Origin: a virus
DNA: 27,249 nucleotides
IMG/VR virus record: IMGVR_UViG_3300032288_000775
Coordinates: 1 to 27,249 of that record
Direction: 5' to 3' (one strand)
In this document: piece after piece, positions 1 through 8,800 of the stretch
Layout of the letters: every line of letters starts with the position of its first letter
Numbering within the stretch: position 1 is the stretch's first letter
Translations under genes and position numbers: made by a program
The notes under the pieces: model-generated
Told to the model about the DNA's origin: nothing
Database searches by the model: none
The model's input: only the letters and a program-made list of their open reading frames with translations

Positions 1-1686
1 AACTTATCTGATTTTGCAGAGTTCTCTGAAAAGTACCTTGGTACTAAAGTACCAGCCCACATGCTCAACGTAGTTGACATGTTGGAAGGAAAAGAACCTC
101 GTTGGGTTCATGACTCCATGGTATACGAAAAAGGATCGGCGGGTCTATCCCGCCTCTTGGTAAATGTTCCACCTAACCATGCCAAGACCATGACCATCAC
201 AATTAACTACGTAACTTATCGAGTAGTTAAGAATCCTAATATCAACGTCATGGTTATATCCAAGACACAGGAACAGGCAAAGAAGTTTTTGTATGCGATC
301 AAGCAACGCTTGACGCATCCTCGGTACGCCGACCTTCAGGTCGCCTTTGGTCCTACCGATGGATATAAAGCAACCGCCGACCAGTGGTCGGCTACCAAGG
401 TATATCTTGGTGGAGATGCTAGAGACTCCGATGCTAAAGACCCAACCATTGAAGCTATTGGTATGGGCGGGCAGGTTTATGGTAACCGTGCCGATCTAAT
501 TGTTTTAGATGACGTGGTCACTCTGAGTAATGCTTCAGAGTGGGCTAAGCAACAAGAATGGATTCGTCAGGAAGTTGCCTCTCGTCTACCGCCAGGAGGC
601 GGTCAGCTCTTGGTAGTTGGTACCAGAGTCTCCGCAGTTGATCTATATAAAGAATTAAGAAATCCAAGCCACTACACCGATGGTGTACTCCCTTGGTCAT
701 ATTTGTCCATGCCTGCAGTCTTAGAATATGCAGACAAGCCAGAGGATTGGAAAACTCTCTGGGAAAAATCAGAACAACCCCTTACTGAGGATGACACCCC
801 AGATGAGGCTGGAATGTTTGATCGATGGACAGGACCGCGTCTAACGGCGGTCCGTAACGAGGCTGGACCAGCTAAGTGGTCCTTGGTTTACCAGAACCTC
901 GATATTGCGGAGAATGCAATCTTCGACCCGACATGCGTCAGAGGCGCAGTCAATGGAATGAGAAAATCGGGTGCTTTGGTTGCAGGCGCAGCAGGACATC
1001 CTAATAACTCTGAGAACTTTTATAAGGTTATAGGTATTGACCCAGCAATGTCTGGTGATACCGCTGCTGTTGCCTATGCGGTTGATCGCAGGACACATAA
1101 ACGCTACGTCATGGATGTTCACATCATGACAGCCCCTACACCTGCAGCAATCCGTTCTTTAATTAAGGAGTGGACCGATGTGTATAAACCACATGTGGTC
1201 ATTGTGGAATCAAATGCCTTTCAGCTTTTCCTTACACAAGACGAAGAAATTCGTAACTTCCTGTCGACACGAGGTATAGCTTATAGACCTCATTACACAG
1301 GAAATAATAAACAGGATCCCGAGTTCGGCGTAGCCTCACTCGCTCCTTTGTTTGGCACCATTACCAAGCGGGATGGTGTCATGAACAACTTTAAGCATGC
1401 TGGCGATAACTTAATTGAATTACCAGATAGCTCAAAGAATGAACACGTAAAAAAGTTAATAGAGCAATTAGTAACATGGCAACCAGGAGTGCAAGGTAAG
1501 AAACTCAAGATGGATGCTGTTATGGCTTTATGGTTTTGTGAAATTGTAGCCAGAGAAACTTTATTAACTTCGACCAATGTACCTAATTTTTTAAAGAATC
1601 AATTTACTCCTCGTGGAGAAATTGAATCAAGGTACATCATCAACCTAGATGACTTAGCTGCAGCGCAGCATAAAGTGAGATTGTGA
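1..1686 (+). CDS. terL: Terminase large subunit, 5'-truncated
   Basis: DNA-packaging motor: ATPase plus headful/site nuclease that docks on the portal and fills the procapsid. The frame is open from base 1, so the true start lies upstream; the first internal ATG is at 61. Counting from that Met, the Walker A-like motif PPNHAKT is at residues 37-43, Walker B ADLIVLDD at 144-151, and the coupling motif LLVVGTR at 183-189. The RNase H-like nuclease follows, with GIDPAMSGD (325-333), the acidic residue in VIVESN (E383) and the late aspartate in KMDAVMALWF (D485). All key residues look intact. The stop overlaps the portal start by 4 bases (GTGA), as expected for a packaging operon. No small terminase subunit is visible in the window. 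The family call is firm; only the N-terminus is missing. Confidence 0.95.
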   Translation, partial: NLSDFAEFSEKYLGTKVPAHMLNVVDMLEGKEPRWVHDSMVYEKGSAGLSRLLVNVPPNHAKTMTITINYVTYRVVKNPNINVMVISKTQEQAKKFLYAIKQRLTHPRYADLQVAFGPTDGYKATADQWSATKVYLGGDARDSDAKDPTIEAIGMGGQVYGNRADLIVLDDVVTLSNASEWAKQQEWIRQEVASRLPPGGGQLLVVGTRVSAVDLYKELRNPSHYTDGVLPWSYLSMPAVLEYADKPEDWKTLWEKSEQPLTEDDTPDEAGMFDRWTGPRLTAVRNEAGPAKWSLVYQNLDIAENAIFDPTCVRGAVNGMRKSGALVAGAAGHPNNSENFYKVIGIDPAMSGDTAAVAYAVDRRTHKRYVMDVHIMTAPTPAAIRSLIKEWTDVYKPHVVIVESNAFQLFLTQDEEIRNFLSTRGIAYRPHYTGNNKQDPEFGVASLAPLFGTITKRDGVMNNFKHAGDNLIELPDSSKNEHVKKLIEQLVTWQPGVQGKKLKMDAVMALWFCEIVARETLLTSTNVPNFLKNQFTPRGEIESRYIINLDDLAAAQHKVRL

Positions 1687-3446
1687 CATTAATGAAAGAA
1701 CTTGTACAAGCATTTGAGCAATTAAAAGCTCGCAATTCCGAGCGCGATAAACGCATGCGCGAGGTTGCATTGGTAAGAGCAGGTAATGCAGATCAGGTAT
1801 TCCGTGGGTTATTCCCAGAAGGAGTCTGGTCACGTCCTATCATTGCCAATTTAATTGATGTTGTTGCACGAGACGTTGCTGAACAGGTCGGTGTTCTTCC
1901 TACCATTACTGCTGCTGGTGATTCATCTTTAGATGATAACCAGCGTTCTAAGGCTGACAAGCGTACCAAGATTGCAAACTACTACGTAGCTGCATCTAGG
2001 CTTGGAACGGAACTACTGCGTGGCGCAGATCAGTTAGCAACTTACGGTTTTGTTCCTTTGAGAGTTGAACCAAACTTTAAAGATAAAAGACCGCACATCC
2101 ATGTAGAAAACTCTATGGGTGCTTACTTTGATATGGATCGCTTTGGTGTTGTAAACATCTATGCTCGTTTATATCATCGTAAGGCTGGCGACTTAGCAGC
2201 ACATTTTCCAGAATATGCTGATCAAATTTTGCAATCTAATACATACACTCGTGGTGATGGAAACTCATTGCTACAAGTTGTACGTTGGACAGACAAAGAT
2301 AAAACAGTTTTATTTCTTCCAGATCGTGGAGGTTTAGTACTTGCAACAACGCCAAACAAAACAGGCATTGTCCCAATTGCGATTGCTCAACGCCCTTCTC
2401 TTGATGGGGAAGCCAGAGGTCAATTCGATGACGTTCTTCCAGTCTATGCTGCGAAAGCAAGACTTGCCCTTCTTACTATGGAAGCTGTTCAAAAATCTGT
2501 TGAAGCTCCCCTTGCTCTTCCTAATGATGTTACTTCTTTATCCATTGGTCCTGATTCGGTCATTCGTTCGAACAGTCCTGAAAAAATACGTAGGGTTAAT
2601 TTAGACGTACCACAATTTGCTTTTGCTGAGAACAATGTTTTAGCAGATGAAATGAAATTAGGAACACGTTTTCCTCAAGCACGTGCAGGACAATCAGAAG
2701 GTTCAATCGTTACTGGTCAAGGTGTTAAAGCACTTATGGCTGGATACGATTCACAAGTTAAAATTTATCAATCAATTCTTGGCGAAGCAATTGGTCAAGC
2801 AATCTCGTTTGCTTTTGCAACCGATGAAGCATACTTCTCTGATGTAACTCGTGAAGTATCTGCAACAGCCAATGGAGTTCCATACAAATTAAAATATAAA
2901 CCAAGTTCAGATATCAATGGTAACTATGGAGTAACCGTTGAATACGGTTTAATGGCAGGTTTAGATCCTAACCGAGCATTGGTATGGGGTCTACAAGCTC
3001 GAGGAGATAAGTTAATCTCTCGTGGAATGTTGCGTCGCAACCTTCCTATCTCACTAAATGCTGGTGAAGAAGAGCGAGCAATTGACATTGAAGAGATGCG
3101 TGATTCACTTAAAGCGTCCGTATCACAAATGGCTGCAGCAATTCCACAAATGGTTGCACAAGGTCAAGATCCAATGAAGATTGTTGAAAAAATGGCAAGC
3201 GTTATTAATGATCGCAAAAAGGGTGTATCTCTTGAAGATGCGGTAGCAAATGCATTTAAGCCAGAACCAGCACCAAAACAACAACCAGGCATGCCAGAAG
3301 CACCAATAGGTGCAGAAGCAATGGCTGGTGGTCCAGCACCACAAATTCCACAAGGTAGACCAGCAATGCAAGAACTTCTTGCGGGTCTTACTGGTGGAGG
3401 AAATCCAAATCTATCAGCGAGAGTTACTCGCCAAATACCAGCATAA
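1683..3446 (+). CDS. Portal protein
   Basis: Probable portal, the dodecameric ring at one capsid vertex through which DNA enters and leaves. It is 587 residues, within the usual portal range, and directly follows the terminase with a 4-base overlap. Start GTG at 1683; an ATG three codons later (1692) is an alternative. The N-terminal part is helical and charged (residues 1-60, including LFPEGVWSRPIIANLID). The middle has alternating beta/helix segments with the Gly/Tyr-rich run GADQLATYGFVPLRVEPNF typical of the portal core. The C-terminal 60 residues are Pro/Gln/Ala-rich and probably disordered. The call rests on position, length and general resemblance to podovirus-like portals rather than a diagnostic motif. 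Confidence 0.85.
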   Translation: MTLMKELVQAFEQLKARNSERDKRMREVALVRAGNADQVFRGLFPEGVWSRPIIANLIDVVARDVAEQVGVLPTITAAGDSSLDDNQRSKADKRTKIANYYVAASRLGTELLRGADQLATYGFVPLRVEPNFKDKRPHIHVENSMGAYFDMDRFGVVNIYARLYHRKAGDLAAHFPEYADQILQSNTYTRGDGNSLLQVVRWTDKDKTVLFLPDRGGLVLATTPNKTGIVPIAIAQRPSLDGEARGQFDDVLPVYAAKARLALLTMEAVQKSVEAPLALPNDVTSLSIGPDSVIRSNSPEKIRRVNLDVPQFAFAENNVLADEMKLGTRFPQARAGQSEGSIVTGQGVKALMAGYDSQVKIYQSILGEAIGQAISFAFATDEAYFSDVTREVSATANGVPYKLKYKPSSDINGNYGVTVEYGLMAGLDPNRALVWGLQARGDKLISRGMLRRNLPISLNAGEEERAIDIEEMRDSLKASVSQMAAAIPQMVAQGQDPMKIVEKMASVINDRKKGVSLEDAVANAFKPEPAPKQQPGMPEAPIGAEAMAGGPAPQIPQGRPAMQELLAGLTGGGNPNLSARVTRQIPA

Positions 3447-3459
3447 CAAGGAGAAACAA

Positions 3460-3609
3460 ATGTTTGGAAAGCAAGGAAAAGTAGCTAAGGCTCCAACTTC
3501 AAGCGCAATCATGGGTAAGAAGAATAGCGGAGCAGTAAAAGGTGGCGGAATGGTAAAGCAAGGCGTTTTACCAAAAGGCACCAAAGGCAACAAAAACAAA
3601 CTTAAGTAA
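3460..3609 (+). CDS. Tiny basic protein, unknown function
   Basis: A 49-residue Lys/Gly-rich protein (MFGKQGKVAKAP... ending KGNKNKLK). The start at 3460 is chosen because AAGGAG lies at 3448-3453 just upstream; extending the frame to an earlier ATG at 3310 would overlap the portal gene by 137 bases without support. It has no hydrophobic segment or Cys/His motif. The strong basic charge suggests binding to nucleic acid or to acidic head surfaces, which is inference. It sits between portal and a LysM virion protein, so it is probably a minor head component or a head-assembly helper. I do not recognise the family. Confidence 0.6.
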   Translation: MFGKQGKVAKAPTSSAIMGKKNSGAVKGGGMVKQGVLPKGTKGNKNKLK

Positions 3610-3635
3610 TTAAATTTTATAAGTAAAGGATAACT

Positions 3636-5219
3636 ATGGCAGCCAAGACTCCAAAGAAATTCAGGCAGGCACGTAAGGCTGCCAGAACAGACGCTAAAAA
3701 AGTTTTTAGTGGAAAGAAACAAGCAGGATTAAAAGATAAAAATCCTCTTATTAAATATTCTGCTGATGACAAAAAAGCTCTTAGCGAAGTATCACAAGAA
3801 GCTAAAGGTAGATATATTACCGACGATAAAGGTAATAAAATTAAAACTACCAACATGACTCCAAAAGAAGCAGCAGCAGAATACAAGCGTACTCGTGCTG
3901 CATCTAACGAAGCATTTCGTTCTGCAATGCGTGCAGAGTTTGGTGAGTATGCTGGCAAGAAAGCTACTCAAGCAGATTACGATTCTAATCCAAAGTTTAA
4001 AGACAGAGCACCTAAAACTGCTCCAGGAAAACCAGCACCTAAAGTAACTGAGGCAGGTAAGGTTCGTAGTGCAGTAACTGCAACAGAGCCAAAGCCACAA
4101 GGCTACAAGGTTGATAAGACAGGTAAGAAAATTAAAGAAGCTAAAGCTCCTGCTAAGCCAGGCGAAAGTAAAGCATTTAAATCTAAAAAAACATTTGGTC
4201 AAGTTAGTAAAGCAGTAGCCGACAATACTAAAGCACCAGTTGTTAAAAAAGGTTTTGCTGCGGGTAAAGAACTTAATGCAGAAGGTAAAGCTATCTACGA
4301 TAGACTTATTAAAGAAGGTATTAAGCCTAAGTCTGCACTTAACAAAGCTTTATTCCGTCAAGAAAAAGGAGCAAAGGTAGCAGCTAAAGCTGCAGCACCT
4401 GTTGCTAAAGCAGCCAAGTCTGCTGCTACAGCGGTTAAAGCACAAGGTCCAGTTAAGTCTAAAGTACCAGCAGGTGCTAAACCAATTGGTTCTGGTTCAT
4501 TTAATCCAAAGACTGGAAAACTTGATTTTAAGTTTGATAATAAACAAATCAAATCTATTGTTGAAAAAAATAAAGCTGCTAAAGCAGCAAGCGGTAATAA
4601 AGTATTATTAACTAAAGGTTTAATGGGTCAACCAAAACAGACACCAATTAAAGTACCTTCAACAGTTGTGTCATCTAAGCAAAATGTTCCAAGTAAAGAA
4701 CTTGCTGTGCGTCCTAAAGCAGGTCCAGTTGCGGTTAAAGCAGCAACAACCTCTGCTAAAAAGAAATTTACCGCTAAAGGTGCAGCACTAGGTGCTGCTA
4801 GATTAGCAGGCAAAGCAGTTACAGGAAAAGTTGGAATGGCAGTTACTGCTGCATCTTTGCTAGGCAAACCAGTATTACAAGCTCTTACAAAAGAACCAGC
4901 AGGTGCTAAGAAAGCAAAGATTAATTCTGCTAAAACTCCAGGACCAGAGGCTCGTAGTAATCAACCACGTATTACTGGACAAGGAAAATTTGTTGGCGTA
5001 GGAGCAGGTGGGTCTACTTACAAAGTAAATGCTGGAGATACATTATCTGGTATTGCTAAGAAGTCTGGCGTAAGTCTTTCAGAGTTGATGGCTGCTAATA
5101 AGAAAATTAAGGATCCAAAAAAGATCTATAGAAATACATCAATCAACATTCCATCAAAAGGCAAAGTTCCTGCTGGTGGTTATACAGGTCCTATTCCATA
5201 TCGCCCTAAAAAGAAGTAG
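3636..5219 (+). CDS. Lys/Ala-rich virion protein with C-terminal LysM domain
   Basis: 527 residues. AAAGGA at 3625-3630 precedes the ATG at 3636. Residues 1-440 are of low complexity, very rich in Lys, Ala, Pro and Thr, with many KAA, PKA and AKA repeats and a strongly basic charge. Residues about 461-508 form a LysM peptidoglycan-binding domain (YKVNAGDTLSGIAKKSGVSL, then AANKKI and SINIPS). The protein ends in YRPKKK. LysM binds N-acetylglucosamine in peptidoglycan or chitin, so the protein probably touches the cell wall during entry, while the basic stretch could hold packaged DNA. No catalytic domain is seen, so it is not itself a lysin. The location next to the portal suggests an ejected or internal head protein. 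The LysM call is firm; the role is inferred. Confidence 0.8.
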   Translation: MAAKTPKKFRQARKAARTDAKKVFSGKKQAGLKDKNPLIKYSADDKKALSEVSQEAKGRYITDDKGNKIKTTNMTPKEAAAEYKRTRAASNEAFRSAMRAEFGEYAGKKATQADYDSNPKFKDRAPKTAPGKPAPKVTEAGKVRSAVTATEPKPQGYKVDKTGKKIKEAKAPAKPGESKAFKSKKTFGQVSKAVADNTKAPVVKKGFAAGKELNAEGKAIYDRLIKEGIKPKSALNKALFRQEKGAKVAAKAAAPVAKAAKSAATAVKAQGPVKSKVPAGAKPIGSGSFNPKTGKLDFKFDNKQIKSIVEKNKAAKAASGNKVLLTKGLMGQPKQTPIKVPSTVVSSKQNVPSKELAVRPKAGPVAVKAATTSAKKKFTAKGAALGAARLAGKAVTGKVGMAVTAASLLGKPVLQALTKEPAGAKKAKINSAKTPGPEARSNQPRITGQGKFVGVGAGGSTYKVNAGDTLSGIAKKSGVSLSELMAANKKIKDPKKIYRNTSINIPSKGKVPAGGYTGPIPYRPKKK

Positions 5220-5226
5220 GTAACTT

Positions 5227-5649
5227 ATGTCAATGGTTAATCCTGCTGCTGTTCCTATGCCTGGAGCAATGTCTAATCGAAGTGACTTGCCACCATCACA
5301 AGGAGCGATGCAATTACCAGATGCAGCATATGGCGAGCAACAAAGATTTCAAGCGGAACAAAACGCTGCACCTATGGCTAAAGCTAAAAATCTTTTAGCG
5401 GATATCGTTCCATTAGGTGCAGAAACCCGCAGACCAAACGAGTTTGTTACTGCTGGCGTTGATGCTGGTCCTGGTCCAGGTAGAGAAATACTTGGTATAC
5501 AGAATCCAGCAGATACACAAGTTGCTGATCTATCTATGATATCTAAATACCTTCCGTTGATGCAGGCATTTGCTGATTCACCTAATTCAACTGGAACCAT
5601 GAAGGCATTTACTAAATATCTAAAAAGCCAAATAGATGAAAATATTTAA
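5227..5649 (+). CDS. Hypothetical 140-residue protein
   Basis: Short Met/Pro/Ala-rich N-terminus (MSMVNPAAVPMPGAM), a middle with an E-T-R-R-P-N-E-F-V-T segment and a GPGPGRE turn, and a helical C-terminal half ending KYLKSQIDENI. It starts 7 bases after the LysM gene; ATG at 5227 and at 5233 are both possible. There are no membrane segments, cysteines or recognised motifs. It lies in the portal-to-capsid block, where neighbours are probably virion components, so a minor structural role is likely, but I do not recognise it. Its last 14 bases overlap the next small gene. Confidence 0.7.
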   Translation: MSMVNPAAVPMPGAMSNRSDLPPSQGAMQLPDAAYGEQQRFQAEQNAAPMAKAKNLLADIVPLGAETRRPNEFVTAGVDAGPGPGREILGIQNPADTQVADLSMISKYLPLMQAFADSPNSTGTMKAFTKYLKSQIDENI

Positions 5650-5806
5650 AAAGTTTGAAGAGAATCTTGAGTATCTTGGTTTTGAATTAGCACCAGTTGC
5701 TTGGGATCTAGCACGATTTGATTTTGAATCAGATGATGATCGTTATGCACTATTAGAAGAATTAACTGCTGGAAGGGAAATTAATCCGAATGGGAATATG
5801 GGATGA
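5636..5806 (+). CDS. Small acidic helical protein (56 residues)
   Basis: This gene fills an otherwise empty 140-base gap. ATG at 5636 overlaps the upstream gene by 14 bases and TGA at 5804-5806 overlaps the next gene by 17 bases. The product begins MKIFKKFEENLEYLGF and contains VAWDLARFDFESDDDRYALLEEL; it looks like two amphipathic helices with an acidic turn. No good Shine-Dalgarno sequence precedes it, so translation would depend on coupling to the upstream gene. Its plausible amino-acid composition and fit in a tightly packed operon support it being real. Function unknown; a chaperone-like partner of the giant protein that follows is possible but unsupported. Confidence 0.5.
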   Translation: MKIFKKFEENLEYLGFELAPVAWDLARFDFESDDDRYALLEELTAGREINPNGNMG

Positions 5807-8800
5807 CTGGAGAGCTGAAACAGGCACAACTTCAACTCCTAACCCTTTAAGCAGAGTTAATGAATTTAAGAAAGAACAATTAGATAAAACTGCTGTAGGT
5901 AGGGTAGAACAAAAAGTTGGTGCTGGCATTGCTGGCGCAGTTGAAAAAGGATTAAATAGTCCATTTAGATTCTTAGTTAACCCTGCTCTTAATTTAATGA
6001 ATGCAGTTGGCGGTGCGGTTAGTGCCGTTACTCAAACAGTAGCAACTCCTTTCTTGGCAGCAGAAGCATCACGCCAAGGTAAGACACAAGGATTTGTGCA
6101 AAGCTTTAGGTTTGCCAGAGAGCAAGCTAAAAAGATTTCAATGGGTCAAGCACTTGCTACACAAACTGGTCAATTAATTGGAAACTTTCTTCCAGACCAG
6201 ATTACACCAACATTTATGGACAAAGACTTTGACGTCTTTGACGACAGACAAAGAAACCAAGCATATAAGAATGAGTTTTTTGGATGGGTTGCATCTGGTA
6301 GCACAGATTTAGCACTTGCTTTACTTGGATCTAAAGGTGTTGGCAGTGCTGTTAAAGCAGCTAAGACCACAGCACTTGGTTCTGAAAAGATAGTAACCAA
6401 GGCTGATCAAGATTTATTTAAAAAGAATTTAGAAGAAGCTGTTGCTTGGGGTGTTCGTAATGATGGAACTCCACCACCTACAGGTCTATCTAAATTAGTA
6501 GATGATGCAGTTAAGACTAAAGATGTAAGCAAGATTATTGCTAATCCATTAGTATCTAACGGATCTAACCCAAATCGTTCTGCATCTATCATGGCTCGCA
6601 TTGACAACCACAGAGATATGGCTGATTACCTATTAGCCGAGCGTGGAGACAAGTTAGCTTTCCAAAGATTTTTCACTAAGTCACCCTTAATGGCTGACCA
6701 TTTAGATAACTACGGAATGAATAACATAGATCCAATTTCGGATCTATCTAAGATTCATACAGAATCTCTTGATCCTAAGTTAACTCCTAGATATCAGCAA
6801 CTTATTGATGATAAGAAGGCAAGAGATAGAGAGTTTAAATACGCTCTAGATAGTTTTAAAGATGATATTAACGTAGGTCAGTTCTCATCTTATAAGCCAG
6901 GTAAGTTTGCAGCGATTGAATCAGTTAAACTTGCTAAAGAAAAGATTAAACTTGAAGCCAAGTTTGGTGATCTAAAGTTATTTGGCAAAGATGGTGGTAA
7001 TGGTTGGAGAACTCAGGTTTACCAATCATCTCCATATGATCGTGTTATCCGTACCATTGCTTGGGTAGGCTCAGGTCGCCCACAGGGAATGATCAATATA
7101 TCAAACCCACGTAAGTATGAATCAGCAATGGATGTGCTTTCAGATCTTAACCGACTACAAATTCTTCGTGGTCAAGAAGGTACTGACTTTAAGCGCAAGA
7201 TGGTATCTAGGTTCCTAAACGCCCAAGATGATACTCAACGTGCAATTGCCTTAGATTACATTGAGCAGCAGGTGATGCTTCGCCTTGCAAAGTTTGCAGG
7301 TGCTGGAGATGTTCAAGATATTAGAACCGCTGCTGACCAAGTTAAATTAATTACTAGCTGGCATGAAGCAGTTAAGGGTCGTCGTCAAACCATAAAGGAA
7401 TATGCCACTAAAAATGGTTTTATTCCAGATGAAGATGGCGGAGTTAACGTAAGCAACTTCTTTTCTATTTCAAACGAAGCATCAGTCATACCAATGCTTG
7501 ATTTCCGTAAACTAGAAATAGAAGTTATATTAAATTCTAAAAGAGTTTTAGGTGCAAGATCACCAATCACCCAAGCTGAGGTAAGAGGAGCAGTCGCTTC
7601 TAAGGGTCTCATGGGTACTGGTGAGTTTTTGGATTTAGCAAACGCAACATTCAGCAATTTAAACCTAATTCGCCTTGCTTATATCCCAAAGAACTCAATA
7701 ATTGATCCATTTGCTAGAGCAAGTATGGCTCTTGGTAACCTAAGTTTACTTAAGAATGCAATTCCAGGTGTAGTCAACCTTGTTCATAACAACAGTTTGC
7801 GTATAGATTCAGCAAAAAGGTTTATACCAGGGTCTCCATCTAATCATGCTCGCAAAGTAGAGAAGCAAGCACAGAAAGAAATGGATATTCTTGCTGCTGA
7901 GTTAAAGCCAGTAGTTGAAAGATGGGAAACTGCTCAAAAAACTTTTGATGAGGCAGAGAAAAAACTTAATGCTGCAGTAGCAGCACAGGCAAAAGCCGAA
8001 GCTGCGCTTCGTAACTCATCTAAAACTAATAAAGCAGACCTTACTGCTGCTAAAAACAACGCAGATTATCAAATGTTTTTGGCTCAAAGAGAATTTGTTG
8101 ATGCAGACGATGCATTAACCAACAGTGCTGACATGGTAAATGGTGTTTCTTCCCTAATGAAGAAGCATAGAGATACTCTTACCGCTGCTGCTACACACAG
8201 AGCAGAGTTGCAGAACTATAAATACCTAGGACAAGACAAAGAAATCCTAGAAGTCGGTGGCAAGAAGTACAGTATTGATGGTTTGGCTGATCCAAACATT
8301 CGTGGAGCAAGTGCTTACCTTGCTGAAATGGATACTGCTGCTAACTTTATTAACACTCAGTCACAATCTCAAATTTCTAGACAATTAAGAGCAGATGGCA
8401 CACGATTTGTAACCATCAAGCGCAACGAAGTCAAGCCATACATGAATGCTTTGACCCATATTGCTAATCGTCAGATTCGTCAAGAGTTAGATCTTCCACT
8501 TGGAATGATGTTCCGTGGAGATTCACCTATTGAAATTGTTAGATGGCTATATAAAGACACCAAGGGTGCTGAGTATCGCCGTCGTATGGAATCTCGTGCT
8601 GGCAAACCAATGGGTCAAGATGATTTCTTGAACTGGGCTACAGCAACTCAAGATAAATTATTTAAGATGTATCCAGATCCAAACATTCGTGAGATTATCT
8701 TAAACAGAAACGTCAGCATTGATGAAATGACTGCAGCGTTAAAGAATAGACCAGATCTTCTGCCTGAAATTGATGGACCAAATATTGATCTATCAGATTT

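Noticed and set aside
3310-3459. Extended 99-residue version of the small protein at 3460
   Set aside because: The extension lies inside the portal gene in another frame, and AAGGAG sits right before 3460.
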